Assembly (NCBI RefSeq): GCF_014138435.1 | Contig: NZ_JACJIM010000005.1 | Location: forward strand, 248,001 to 312,000 | Direction of reading: 5' to 3' | DNA: 64,000 nucleotides | Source: Methylobacterium fujisawaense | GTDB lineage: Bacteria; Pseudomonadota; Alphaproteobacteria; Rhizobiales; Beijerinckiaceae | In this document: positions 8,710-16,916 of the stretch, in pieces | How positions within the stretch are numbered: the stretch's first letter is position 1 | Layout of the letters: every line of letters starts with the position of its first letter | Position numbers and translations under genes: made by a program | Notes under the pieces: model-generated | The model's database searches: none | Seen by the model: only the letters and a program-made list of their open reading frames with translations | What the model was told of the DNA's origin: nothing

Positions 8710-9495
8710 ATGGGACGTGGTCGTGATTTCAGGGGGCCGCAGAAGCGCGGCTTCGACGAGGGTGGCGAGCCGAGATGGCCTGATCAGGCACCCCCGAGCG
8801 GCGGATACGGCGGCGGCGGTTTCGGCGGTGGCGGCGGCGGTTTCGGCGGCGGCGGTTTCGACCGTGGTCCGGCGCGCGGCGCGGCACCGGTCGCGTCCGG
8901 ACCGGAGCGCGATGCGACGGTCAAGTGGTTCAACAAGGAGAAGGGCTTCGGCTTCGTCGAACTCGGCGACGGTTCGGGCGATGCCTTCCTCCACATCCGC
9001 GCCGTCGAGGCGGCAGGCCACGATGACCTGATGCCGGGCACCCGGCTGACGGTCACGACGGCCCAGGGTCAGAAGGGCCCGCAGGTGACCAGCGTCACCA
9101 GCGTCGACACGTCCACGGCCGAGGCGCCTGCGCCCCGGCGCGAGTTCCGTCCGCGCACCGGCGGCTTCGGTGGTGGCGCTGGCGGCGGCTACGGTGACCG
9201 CGACCGCGGCGGCGGTGGTGGTTACGGCGGCGGCGGCGGTTTCGGTGGTGGTGGCGGTGGTGGCCGCTTCGCCAGCGGCCCGTCCGTCGAGATGAGCGGC
9301 ACCGTGAAGTGGTACGATCCCGCCAAGGGCTTCGGCTTCGTGTCGGTGAACGACGGCGGTAAGGACGTCTTCGTGCACCGCTCCGCTCTGTCCCGCGCCG
9401 GGCTCGATTCGCTCGCCGAAGGCCAGCAGGTCACGCTCGGCGTGGTCGAGGGTCAGAAGGGCCGCGAGGCTCAGAGCATCAACGTCGAGGATTGA
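8710..9495 (+). CDS. Two-domain cold-shock protein with glycine-rich linkers
   Basis: The 261-residue protein has two cold-shock domains, at about residues 69-133 and 196-259. Each carries the RNA-binding motifs: KGFGFV with AFLHI in the first, KGFGFV with VFVHR in the second. A Gly-rich segment (residues 31-50, GGGGFGG units) precedes the first domain and a longer Gly/Arg-rich linker (151-187) separates the two. The expected role is binding single-stranded RNA or DNA as a chaperone or antiterminator. The RGG/GGF-like linkers resemble eukaryotic RNA-binding proteins and may support multivalent binding; that is inference. A terminator hairpin follows at 9543. Confidence 0.92.
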   Translation: MGRGRDFRGPQKRGFDEGGEPRWPDQAPPSGGYGGGGFGGGGGGFGGGGFDRGPARGAAPVASGPERDATVKWFNKEKGFGFVELGDGSGDAFLHIRAVEAAGHDDLMPGTRLTVTTAQGQKGPQVTSVTSVDTSTAEAPAPRREFRPRTGGFGGGAGGGYGDRDRGGGGGYGGGGGFGGGGGGGRFASGPSVEMSGTVKWYDPAKGFGFVSVNDGGKDVFVHRSALSRAGLDSLAEGQQVTLGVVEGQKGREAQSINVED

Positions 9496-9542
9496 GGGCG
9501 CGCGGCGGTCGCTTTGCCGCCGCGATCCTGAGAAGACTACGA

Positions 9543-9575
9543 GGCGGCGGTCCTGTCTGGGACCGTCGCCTTTCT
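9543..9575 (+). terminator. Intrinsic terminator after the cold-shock gene
   Basis: An 11-bp stem with one G-U pair (9543-9553 with 9560-9570) has a 6-nt loop and is followed by TTTCT. A second, smaller inverted repeat (CGCGGCGG...CCGCCGCG) lies between the stop codon and this hairpin. Confidence 0.75.
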
Positions 9576-9591
9576 CGTTCCTGGACGATCG

Positions 9592-9861
9592 ATGCGCTGC
9601 TTGATGCTGCCGACGGCTCTGCTCCTGCTTTCGGGCAGCGCCCGGGCTGAGGATTTCACGGGCTTTTATGCCGGGATCAACGCGGGCTACGGCTGGGGCA
9701 CCGGGCACCGCGGCCCTGAGGGAGGCCGCCCCGTGACCGCCGGATCGTCGGCCCTCTCCAAGCCGGAGGCCGGCCCCGATCTGCCGCCGAGTGCCCGGAA
9801 TGCCGCCATCGCGATCCGCGGATCCGACCGATCCGCAACGCCCGGAACGACCGGTCGTTGA
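9592..9861 (+). CDS. Small exported protein with an outer-membrane-like N-terminus
   Basis: An 89-residue protein. A signal peptide is clear (LPTALLLLSGSARA, probable cleavage after ARA), followed by EDFTGFYAGINAGYGWG, which resembles the first beta-strand of Omp25/31-type outer-membrane barrels. The remaining ~55 residues are low-complexity and polar and do not look like a barrel. It could be a short exported protein in its own right or a truncated relic of a porin-like gene. No Shine-Dalgarno sequence is obvious. No function is assigned. Confidence 0.5.
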   Translation: MRCLMLPTALLLLSGSARAEDFTGFYAGINAGYGWGTGHRGPEGGRPVTAGSSALSKPEAGPDLPPSARNAAIAIRGSDRSATPGTTGR

Positions 9862-10023
9862 GACGGGCTGCCGCGCAAGCCGGGACTTTCATCTCTCGGC
9901 CCGACCCGGGCCATCCTAACCGCCTCAATTCACACTGGAATCGTTCTGGAACATACGCGTTGCCTGCCGGGCGCAGCCGCTGCTAGGTCGCGATATGACT
10001 TTACGGAAGCGAGAGGGGGCGCG

Positions 10024-10335
10024 ATGAGTGCCCATGCCGTGCCCACGCTGGCCGATCGCTTGGCGGTCGCCGGCCGGGTGCTTCTGGCGGCGTTCGGCGG
10101 TTATGCCGTTGCCGCACTCGCGTGCGCCTGGCTGGCGCTGATTCTCCCCGGCCCGAGGGCCGAAGCAGTATCCGCCGCGACCCTCGCGAGCTTCAGCATC
10201 ATGGCGGCGGCCGTGATCTGGGTGTTCGCCGCCCGGACGATCGCGCGCGCCACCCTGGTCCTAGGGGCTGCGGCGCTTCTGCTGACCGTGGCCTTGTGGC
10301 TGGCCGGCGGCTTCAGGCACGGGGTCGCCCTGTGA
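10024..10335 (+). CDS. Small membrane protein, DUF3649-like
   Basis: A 103-residue protein with three predicted membrane segments (about residues 20-43, 52-70 and 76-93) and a preceding GAGAGGGGG ribosome-binding site. It resembles DUF3649, found next to PepSY membrane proteins and DUF3325 in siderophore or iron-uptake clusters. Its stop overlaps the next start (GTGA at 10332-10335), so the genes are translationally coupled. Biochemical function is unknown; a role in periplasmic iron reduction or release is an inference from context. Confidence 0.7.
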   Translation: MSAHAVPTLADRLAVAGRVLLAAFGGYAVAALACAWLALILPGPRAEAVSAATLASFSIMAAAVIWVFAARTIARATLVLGAAALLLTVALWLAGGFRHGVAL

Positions 10336-11855
10336 GCCGCGCGCGGAGCTTCCGCCAGTCCATGGCGTGGCTGCACACGTGGTCCGGCCTCGTGGTCGGC
10401 TGGGTGCTGTTCGCCATCTTCGTCACCGGGACGGCCAGCTATTACCGCAGCGACATCTCGCGATGGATGCGGCCCGAGCTGTCCGAGGAGGCGCCGGATC
10501 CGGTGGCGGCGGCAACGCGCGCCGGTGTGTTCCTGCGCAAAACCATGCCGGACGCCGCCGGCTGGTCGGTCAAGCTGCCGAACGCCGAGGCTTCGGTCGT
10601 CGAGGTCTACTGGTGGCAGAACCTGGATGGGCCCTACCATCAGGCGCTGCTCGATCCGTTGACGGGCGAACCCGCACGCGTCCGCGACACGCGGGGCGGC
10701 GAATTCCTCTACCGCTTTCACTTCGAGTTGAGCCTGCCGCCGATCTGGGGGCGCTGGATCGTCTCGGGCTGCGCGATGATCCTGCTGATCGCGCTGATCT
10801 CCGGGATCGTGACGCACCGGCGCATTTTCGCCGACTTCTTCACCTTCCGCCGGGACAAGTCCGTCCAGCGCGGCTGGCTCGACGCCCACAACGTGATGGG
10901 CGTTCTGGCGCTGCCCTTCCACCTGATGATCGTCTACACGGGCCTCGTCACCCTGTCGTCGATGCTCATGCCCTGGGGCGTGAAGGCCGTCTACGGCGAC
11001 GACCTGCTCCGGTACTATGCGGAGGCGGGATTGGCGGCGCCGGGAGCCGGCCCCGCCGGGCGTCCGGGCGTGCCGCTCCCCTTGGGCGAGATCGTGGCGC
11101 GCGCCAGCGCGGCGGGCGGCGAGACGCCCGAGATGCTGATGGTGACGCTTCCCGGGGACGCCAACGCGACCGCGACGGCGTATTTCGAGGAGCCGCATGG
11201 GCTCGCGCATCTCCATCCGCAGATCGTCTATGCGGCCGGAACCGGCGCGGAACTCGCGCGCGTCAGCGAAGCCGGCGCTGCGACCCGGACGGCCGCCGTG
11301 ATGGCGGGGCTGCACGAGGCGCATTTCGCGTCCGCTCCGTTGCGTCTCGTGTTCTTCCTCTGCGGCGTGATGGGCGCGGCCACGGTTGCGAGCGGGCTGG
11401 TCCTCTGGACCGTGGCGCGGGCGCCCAAGGGCGCGGATCCCGACCGATTCGGTCTACGGCTCGTGCGATTCCTCAACCTCGGCACCATCGCGGGGCTGCC
11501 GGTGGGACTCGCGGCCTATTTTCTGGCCAACCGTCTGCTGCCCTACGGGCTCGAGGCCCGGGCCGATTGGGAGGTCCGCGTATTCTTCGCCGCCTGGGTC
11601 GCCGCGGCGCTCGCCGCAGCCCTGTATCCGCGACAGCGAGCGTGGCCGATCGCCCTCGGGGTGGCGGCCTGCGCCTTCCTGGCGATCCCGTTGGTCGATG
11701 CGGTCCTCGTCGGCCAGAACCGGTTCCTCGGTTTCGATGCGGCGATGGCGGCTGTGGGTCTGGCCCTTGTCGCGGGCTCCCGGTTGGCGGCACGGCGACG
11801 GCCGGCGGAATCGCGGCACGGCCAGCCCAGCCTGTCCCGGGCGGCGGAGGCATGA
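10332..11855 (+). CDS. PepSY-associated transmembrane protein (iron-siderophore reductase-like)
   Basis: A 507-residue inner-membrane protein beginning at GTG 10332, overlapping the upstream TGA. The first segment, SMAWLHTWSGLVVGWVLFAIFV, and later helices around residues 140-165, 190-210, 330-355 and 375-480 fit the PepSY_TM fold, with conserved histidines in LHTWSG, DAHNVMGV, LPFHL and LHEAHF that may ligate haem. A periplasmic PepSY-like region lies between the first two helices. Family members next to DUF3649 and DUF3325 are linked to ferric-siderophore reduction. The start chosen removes the unsupported upstream extension of the frame. Confidence 0.85.
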   Translation: MSRARSFRQSMAWLHTWSGLVVGWVLFAIFVTGTASYYRSDISRWMRPELSEEAPDPVAAATRAGVFLRKTMPDAAGWSVKLPNAEASVVEVYWWQNLDGPYHQALLDPLTGEPARVRDTRGGEFLYRFHFELSLPPIWGRWIVSGCAMILLIALISGIVTHRRIFADFFTFRRDKSVQRGWLDAHNVMGVLALPFHLMIVYTGLVTLSSMLMPWGVKAVYGDDLLRYYAEAGLAAPGAGPAGRPGVPLPLGEIVARASAAGGETPEMLMVTLPGDANATATAYFEEPHGLAHLHPQIVYAAGTGAELARVSEAGAATRTAAVMAGLHEAHFASAPLRLVFFLCGVMGAATVASGLVLWTVARAPKGADPDRFGLRLVRFLNLGTIAGLPVGLAAYFLANRLLPYGLEARADWEVRVFFAAWVAAALAAALYPRQRAWPIALGVAACAFLAIPLVDAVLVGQNRFLGFDAAMAAVGLALVAGSRLAARRRPAESRHGQPSLSRAAEA

Positions 11856-12199
11856 CCGCGGCCGCACTGATCCTCAGCCTTCTCCTGAGCTTCTCGGGCT
11901 TCGCCGCCCTGGCCCTCAGCCTCGACCGGCATCACCGGGCGGCCTACCGGATCAGCGTCCCGGACCGGCGTGTCGCCAGCTTGCGGATGGCTGGCTGGTG
12001 CGGGCTCGCCCTCTCGTTCGCGGCGGCCATCGCGGCGGCCGGCTGGAATTTCGGCCCGGTGCAGTGGATCGGATCGCTGACCGGGTCCGCCTTATTCGTG
12101 GTGGCGTTCATCGCCTATCGGCCGACCTGGCTGCGCAACGCGGCCCTGGCGGCGCTGCCGCTCGCGGCGGCGGCCGCTCCGCTCGCCTTGCTCAGGTAA
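11852..12199 (+). CDS. Small membrane protein, DUF3325-like
   Basis: A 115-residue protein starting at ATG 11852, overlapping the upstream TGA (ATGA). Four predicted membrane segments: residues 2-21, about 48-65, 72-90 and 96-114. It matches the size and position of DUF3325, the usual third member of the DUF3649-PepSY-DUF3325 trio. Function is unknown. The usual companion, a TonB-dependent siderophore receptor, is not adjacent on either side. Confidence 0.75.
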   Translation: MTAAALILSLLLSFSGFAALALSLDRHHRAAYRISVPDRRVASLRMAGWCGLALSFAAAIAAAGWNFGPVQWIGSLTGSALFVVAFIAYRPTWLRNAALAALPLAAAAAPLALLR

Positions 12200-12509
12200 G
12201 CAGGCGCATCGGAGTCTTCCTCGATCGGCGGTGATTCGAACGGTCATCGGGACGCGGGAATGGCCTTCGAAGGCGATTCGGACCACTCCGACGCCGAGGA
12301 TATCTGTCCGCTCGCGGTGAGGTCCGGAAGAGCGTAGGATCGGCCCACTCGCGCACTGGCCAAAAGTCCACCTTGATTCGGCAGGCCAAAAGCCATTGGC
12401 TGCGAACAGAGCGGAAGCGGATGCGGCCCCGACGATCGGTCGCCCGAGCGCCAGCTTAAGCCCAAGAGCCGCGGTTCGCGAGGCCGGGGCCTATGGAGGG
12501 AACACAGCG
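12200..12509. other. Intergenic region upstream of the aldehyde dehydrogenase gene
   Basis: These 310 nt carry no gene. GGCCAAAAG occurs twice in direct orientation, at 12358-12366 and 12384-12392, 26 nt apart, about 120-150 nt before the dehydrogenase start. The spacing could suit an activator binding on one face of the helix, but no regulator is known for it. A good ribosome-binding site (GGAGGG) lies at 12496-12500. Confidence 0.4.
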
Positions 12510-14033
12510 ATGAACAAGCCGGAATTCCTCGGCGACGCCAAGGTCAAGTCGCCGTTCTCGGCCCGCTACGAGAACTTCATCGGCGGCCAGTGGGTCGCCC
12601 CCGCGGCCGGCCGCTACTTCGAGAACACCTCCCCGATCACCGGAAAGGTGGTGTGCGAGGTGGCCCGCTCCGACGCACAGGACGTCGAGAAGGCGCTCGA
12701 CGCCGCCCACGCCGCCAAGGAGGCCTGGGGCCGCACGGCGCCGGCCGAGCGCGCCCGCATCCTCCTCAAGATGGCCGACCGGATGGAGGAGAACCTCGAT
12801 CTGCTCGCCCTCGCCGAGACCTGGGACAACGGCAAGCCGATCCGCGAGACGACCCACGCCGACATCCCGCTGGCCATCGACCATTTCCGCTACTTCGCCG
12901 GCTGCGTGCGGGCGCAGGAAGGCTCGATCTCCGAGATCGATCACGACACGGTCGCCTACCATTTCCACGAGCCGCTGGGCGTGGTCGGCCAGATCATCCC
13001 GTGGAACTTCCCGATCCTGATGGCGGTGTGGAAGCTCGCCCCGGCGCTCGCCGCCGGCAATTGCGTGGTCTTGAAGCCCGCCGAGCAGACCCCGGCCTCT
13101 GTGCTGGTGCTGGCCGAGATCATCGGCGACTTGCTGCCGCCGGGCGTGCTCAACATCGTCAACGGCTTCGGCCTGGAGGCCGGCAAGCCGCTCGCCTCCT
13201 CGCCGCGGATCGCCAAGATCGCCTTCACGGGTGAGACGACCACCGGCCGCCTCATCATGCAGTATGCGTCGCAGAACCTGATCCCGGTGACGCTGGAACT
13301 CGGTGGCAAGTCGCCGAACATCTTCTTCGCCGACGTGGCGAACGAGGACGACGACTTCTTCGACAAGGCGCTGGAAGGCTTCACGATGTTCGCCCTCAAC
13401 CAGGGCGAGGTCTGCACCTGCCCGAGCCGCGCGCTCGTGCATGAGTCGATCTACGACCGCTTCATGGAGCGGGCGGTGAAGCGCGTCGAGGCGATCACGC
13501 AGGGCTCGCCCCTCGATCCGGCCACGATGATCGGCGCCCAGGCTTCGGGCGAGCAGATGGAGAAGATCCTCAGCTACATCGACATCGGCAAGCAGGAGGG
13601 CGCCCAGCTGCTCACCGGCGGCGAGCGCAACGTCAAGGAGGGCGAGTTCGCCGAGGGCTACTACGTGAAGCCGACGGTGTTTCGCGGCCACAACAAGATG
13701 CGGATCTTTCAGGAGGAGATCTTCGGCCCGGTCCTGTCGGTCACGACCTTCAAGGACGATGCCGAGGCGCTCGCGATCGCCAACGACACGCTCTACGGCC
13801 TCGGCGCCGGCGTCTGGACCCGCGACGGCACCCGCGCCTATCGCTTCGGCCGGGCGATCCAGGCCGGCCGCGTCTGGACGAACTGCTACCACGCCTACCC
13901 GGCTCACGCGGCCTTCGGCGGCTACAAGCAGTCCGGCATCGGCCGTGAGACCCACAAGATGATGCTCGATCACTACCAGCAGACCAAGAACATGCTGGTC
14001 AGCTACTCGGCCAAGAAGCTCGGATTCTTCTGA
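12510..14033 (+). CDS. NAD-dependent aldehyde dehydrogenase (acetaldehyde dehydrogenase, AcoD/ExaC-like)
   Basis: Oxidises an aliphatic aldehyde, probably acetaldehyde, to the acid with NAD(P)+. The 507-residue protein has the cofactor motif [12 protein letters not shown] near 164-175, the general base E263 in LELGGKSPN, and the catalytic C302 in [11 protein letters not shown]. The CTCPSR form is typical of the AcoD/chloroacetaldehyde subgroup. The start ATG 12510 is preceded by GGAGGG at 12496-12500. Ending with a strong terminator, it is probably monocistronic. The DUF779 gene 0.5 kb downstream belongs to a family repeatedly found with this class, supporting the acetaldehyde assignment. Confidence 0.92.
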   Translation: MNKPEFLGDAKVKSPFSARYENFIGGQWVAPAAGRYFENTSPITGKVVCEVARSDAQDVEKALDAAHAAKEAWGRTAPAERARILLKMADRMEENLDLLALAETWDNGKPIRETTHADIPLAIDHFRYFAGCVRAQEGSISEIDHDTVAYHFHEPLGVVGQIIPWNFPILMAVWKLAPALAAGNCVVLKPAEQTPASVLVLAEIIGDLLPPGVLNIVNGFGLEAGKPLASSPRIAKIAFTGETTTGRLIMQYASQNLIPVTLELGGKSPNIFFADVANEDDDFFDKALEGFTMFALNQGEVCTCPSRALVHESIYDRFMERAVKRVEAITQGSPLDPATMIGAQASGEQMEKILSYIDIGKQEGAQLLTGGERNVKEGEFAEGYYVKPTVFRGHNKMRIFQEEIFGPVLSVTTFKDDAEALAIANDTLYGLGAGVWTRDGTRAYRFGRAIQAGRVWTNCYHAYPAHAAFGGYKQSGIGRETHKMMLDHYQQTKNMLVSYSAKKLGFF

Positions 14034-14067
14034 GCTTCTTCCCGGGTTAATCCCCCGAGACAACTTC

Positions 14068-14095
14068 AGCCCCGGCCTCACGGCCGGGGCTTTTT
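14068..14095 (+). terminator. Intrinsic terminator after the aldehyde dehydrogenase gene
   Basis: A perfect 10-bp stem (AGCCCCGGCC at 14068-14077 with GGCCGGGGCT at 14082-14091), TCAC loop and a run of T from 14091. A textbook rho-independent terminator. Confidence 0.93.
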
Positions 14096-14114
14096 CGATC
14101 TCGCAACACCGCGC

Positions 14115-14408
14115 TCAGTAGAGGCCGTAGCCGTAGCCCTCGAAGGGGGCGTTGACGATCGAGCCCGGAGCCATCGGGCCGGCATCGCCGCTGACGCTGG
14201 GCACGTCGTCCGGCGGACCGTCCCAGCCGACGACACCCATGGGATTGTCGGGCGTGACGTTGGGATTCCCCGCGACGCGCCACGCATGCTGGACGAACAG
14301 CGGCTGTTCGCGGGGCTGGACGCGGAGCGACAGCGGTTCGGCTGCGGCGGGACCGGCGAGACCGGTCAGGGCAAGGACGACGCAGGCGGCTTTTCTGAGA
14401 ACTGACAT
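14115..14408 (-). CDS. Small exported hypothetical protein
   Basis: A 97-residue protein starting at ATG 14408. It has a signal peptide (residues 1-23: basic MSVLRK, hydrophobic core VVLALTGLAG, cleavage after AAA) and then a Pro/Gly-rich mature region with VAGNPNVTPDNPMGVVG and a YGYGLY C-terminus. No family was recognised. It lies convergent to the aldehyde dehydrogenase and divergent from the DUF779 gene. Confidence 0.6.
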   Translation of the reverse strand: MSVLRKAACVVLALTGLAGPAAAEPLSLRVQPREQPLFVQHAWRVAGNPNVTPDNPMGVVGWDGPPDDVPSVSGDAGPMAPGSIVNAPFEGYGYGLY

Positions 14409-14556
14409 GACGGGCGCTCCCGAGGCGTCGGGCGGCAACCGCCGCCCTCCGTCGACACAACGCGCATCGCGACGTTTCGGGACCCGCATTCGCTCGCGTT
14501 GCGGTGGAAACCCGCCGGCAACCGCGCATATTTCAACATCGACTGGGGAGGATGGC

Positions 14557-14982
14557 ATGAATTCGGATCGGACCTTGGACGCCAACGTCGCCGAGCACGC
14601 CGGCGCCGACGGAACACCCCTGCGGGTGACCGCCACCCCGGCGGCTCTCGCCCTCATCGACGAGCTGCGGAGCGAGTACGGCCCGGTCATGTTCCATCAG
14701 TCCGGCGGCTGCTGCGACGGCTCCTCGCCCATGTGCTACCCCGTCGGTGATTTCCTGGTGAGCGACGGGGACGTCCGACTCGGCACCGTCGGCGGCGCCG
14801 AGTTCTTCATCAGCCGGTCGCAATTCGAGGTCTGGAAGCACACCCACCTGCTCCTCGATGTGGTGCCGGGGCGCGGCGGCATGTTCTCGCTCGAGAATGG
14901 TCGCGAGAAGCGCTTCCATATTCGCTCGCGCCTGTTCTCCGACGCGGAGAACCGGGCCCTCGAAGGGGCCTGCAAACTCTGA
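14557..14982 (+). CDS. DUF779 family protein
   Basis: A 141-residue protein with the DUF779 signature: VTATPAALALIDELR, the cysteine cluster SGGCCDGSSPMC, GDFLVSD, then EVWKHTHLLLDVVPGRGGMFSLE. The clustered cysteines and histidines suggest metal binding. The family accompanies acetaldehyde dehydrogenases and is thought to help aldehyde metabolism; its biochemical role is unknown. ATG 14557 has GGGGAGG about 10 nt upstream. It leads a plus-strand set with the AhpD-like and cupin genes, 27 nt from the next gene. Confidence 0.85.
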   Translation: MNSDRTLDANVAEHAGADGTPLRVTATPAALALIDELRSEYGPVMFHQSGGCCDGSSPMCYPVGDFLVSDGDVRLGTVGGAEFFISRSQFEVWKHTHLLLDVVPGRGGMFSLENGREKRFHIRSRLFSDAENRALEGACKL

Positions 14983-15009
14983 GGTCGAGCTTCGCGGGGA
15001 GGGCGCACG

Positions 15010-15423
15010 ATGGCCACCGTCAAACTCTGGTCCGATGCCGAGGCCGAAACCGACCCGCGCATCGGCGCCGTGTTCGCCGACATCCGGGCGACCCGCGGCT
15101 CCGACTTCATCAACAATTTCTGGCGGGGCCTCGCCAACGATCCGGCACTGCTCGAACGGACCTGGTCCGTCCTGAAGACCGTCATGGGACCGGGAACACT
15201 CGATCCCCTGACCAAAGAGCTGGTCTACATCGCGGTCTCGATCGCCAATGGATGTCCGTACTGCATCCATTCCCACACCGCCGCTGCGCGGGCCAAGGGC
15301 TTGACGGACGCGCAGCACGGCGAGTTCCTGGCGGTGGTCGGCATGGCCAACCAGACCAACGCGCTGGTGAACGGCATGCAGATCCCGGTCGATCCCGCCT
15401 TCAGAGTGGAGGAAGGTCCATGA
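15010..15423 (+). CDS. Carboxymuconolactone decarboxylase/AhpD-like protein
   Basis: A 137-residue, all-helical protein of the carboxymuconolactone-decarboxylase superfamily. The redox-type motif CPYCIHSH (CxxC plus His) indicates an AhpD-like peroxidase or thiol-disulfide activity rather than true decarboxylation. The flanking LTKELVYIAVSIANG is the usual helix before the motif. The preceding GGGGAGGG is a good ribosome-binding site. The stop overlaps the next start (ATGA at 15420-15423), coupling it to the cupin. Confidence 0.88.
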   Translation: MATVKLWSDAEAETDPRIGAVFADIRATRGSDFINNFWRGLANDPALLERTWSVLKTVMGPGTLDPLTKELVYIAVSIANGCPYCIHSHTAAARAKGLTDAQHGEFLAVVGMANQTNALVNGMQIPVDPAFRVEEGP

Positions 15424-15860
15424 GTTCCGTGTCCGGTCAAGGGGAGCAGGGTTTCCGGGTGGTGCGCGAGAGTGCGCCCTTCCGCGGCAAGCAGGGGCAC
15501 ATCTACCGGCCGGCGGTTTCCGCCGAAGCCGTGGGCTCGAAGGGGCTGCACATGCAGCTTCTGGAGATACCGCCCGGGGAGCGTGCCCATGCGCACAAGC
15601 ACGAATCGCACGAGACGGCGATCTACGTGCTGTCGGGCGTGTCAGGCTGTTTCTGGGGCGAACGGCTGGAGCATCACGCGATCGCGGGGGCCGGCGAGTT
15701 CGTCTATATCGCCGCCGACGTGCCGCACCTGCCTTACAACCGCAGCCAGACGGAGCCCGTCACCGCCGTGATCGCCCGGACGGATCCCAACGAGCAGGAG
15801 AGCGTCGTCCTGCTGCCGCATCTTGAGGCCGGCGTCGACTGGTCCAAGGCCGAGGGGTAG
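15420..15860 (+). CDS. Cupin-domain protein
   Basis: A 146-residue single-cupin protein, coupled to the AhpD-like gene by ATGA. The two cupin motifs are visible: PGERAHAHKHESHETAIYVLSG (metal-ligand histidines and glutamate) and GAGEFVYIAADVPHLPYN. The fold suggests a metal-dependent dioxygenase, isomerase or small-molecule sensor; substrate cannot be told. Together with the AhpD-like and DUF779 genes it may form a small detoxification unit. Confidence 0.85.
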   Translation: MSSVSGQGEQGFRVVRESAPFRGKQGHIYRPAVSAEAVGSKGLHMQLLEIPPGERAHAHKHESHETAIYVLSGVSGCFWGERLEHHAIAGAGEFVYIAADVPHLPYNRSQTEPVTAVIARTDPNEQESVVLLPHLEAGVDWSKAEG

Positions 15861-15863
15861 CGC

Positions 15864-16916
15864 TCAGCGCTGCTCGATCCGCTCATTGGCGAGGCGCTCG
15901 GCGCGCGAGCGTTCGTCGGCGGAAAGGCCGGACAGCGTCTGATCCAGCCACGCGTCGGACAGGCCCTGTCCGGCAGCGGCAAGGTTCCAGGCCGCAGCCT
16001 CCACGGGATTCTTGGCGACGCCACGGCCGACCGCGTAGAGGCGCGCGACGCGGTTCTGCGCGATGGCGTTGCCGCGCGAGGCCGCGTGCAGGAAATAGCG
16101 GGCGGCCGCCCGCTCGTCCTTGGTGACGCCGGTGCCGTTGAACAGAAGGATCGCGTACTCGACCTCACTGGCGAGATCGCCATTGTCGGCGCCGCGCCGG
16201 AACAACTCCGCCGCCTTGGACGGATCCTTCGGCACCCCGCGCCCCTGCAGGTAGAGAACGCCCAGATCGTGCTGCGCGGGGCCGATCTCCGCATCGGCCG
16301 CCTTGCGGAACTGCGCGGCGGCCGCCGCCTCGTCGGCCGTGGCCCCGGTGCCGATCAGGATCAGGCCGAGATTGTAGGCGGCGGTCGGCGAGCCTTGGGA
16401 CGTGGCCTGTTCCAGCCATCGGCGCCCGGCCTTCGGATCTTTCGGCATACCGCGTCCGTCGAGCGCCATGAGCCCGAGGGATGCCATGGCGGACGGGTCG
16501 TTCTGTGCGGCGGCCAGACGATACCAGTCGGCGGCCTTCACCGGGTCCTGCTTCACGCCGAGGCCCTGGTTGTACAGCTCCCCGAGAAGCGTCATGGCGG
16601 CGGCATCCTTCGGATTCGCCTCGATGCGCTTCGTCGCCTCGCGGAAGGCCGTGACGTACTGGCCCTTCTGGTAGGCGCCGTAGGCGAGATCCGGCGGCTG
16701 ACCGCCCTGCGGCGGCACGGCGCCCCGGGTGTAGTTCGGCGTATAGGGGCTCGGCAGTTCCGGCATCGGCTTCTTGCCGGTCTGCGCGGTGGACCCGATC
16801 GATCCGGGCGCCGCGGTCGCGGCCGGGTCAGCCGGAGCGGAGACGGCCCAGGTCGGCAGTGCGAGCACTGCCGCTCCGACGAAAGCCAACAGATGAGGGG
16901 CGTTGCGGCGCCTCAC
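15864..16916 (-). CDS. Exported Sel1-repeat (TPR-like) protein
   Basis: A 350-residue protein. GTG 16916 overlaps the upstream TGA (GTGA), and a signal peptide follows (LLAFVGAAVLALPTWAVSA). After a Pro-rich stretch come about six Sel1/TPR units, e.g. AMTLLGELYNQGLGVKQDP, AMASLGLMALDGRGMPKDP and HDLGVLYLQGRGVPKDP. Sel1 proteins act as scaffolds, often in envelope stress or exopolysaccharide control. It is last in the gap-pgk-fba-thiE series and convergent with the cupin gene just 3 nt away. Confidence 0.85.
   Translation of the reverse strand: MRRRNAPHLLAFVGAAVLALPTWAVSAPADPAATAAPGSIGSTAQTGKKPMPELPSPYTPNYTRGAVPPQGGQPPDLAYGAYQKGQYVTAFREATKRIEANPKDAAAMTLLGELYNQGLGVKQDPVKAADWYRLAAAQNDPSAMASLGLMALDGRGMPKDPKAGRRWLEQATSQGSPTAAYNLGLILIGTGATADEAAAAAQFRKAADAEIGPAQHDLGVLYLQGRGVPKDPSKAAELFRRGADNGDLASEVEYAILLFNGTGVTKDERAAARYFLHAASRGNAIAQNRVARLYAVGRGVAKNPVEAAAWNLAAAGQGLSDAWLDQTLSGLSADERSRAERLANERIEQR

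Noticed and set aside
12456..14081. A 541-codon minus-strand frame opposite the aldehyde dehydrogenase gene
   Set aside because: Antisense shadow of a well-supported gene, low-complexity composition.
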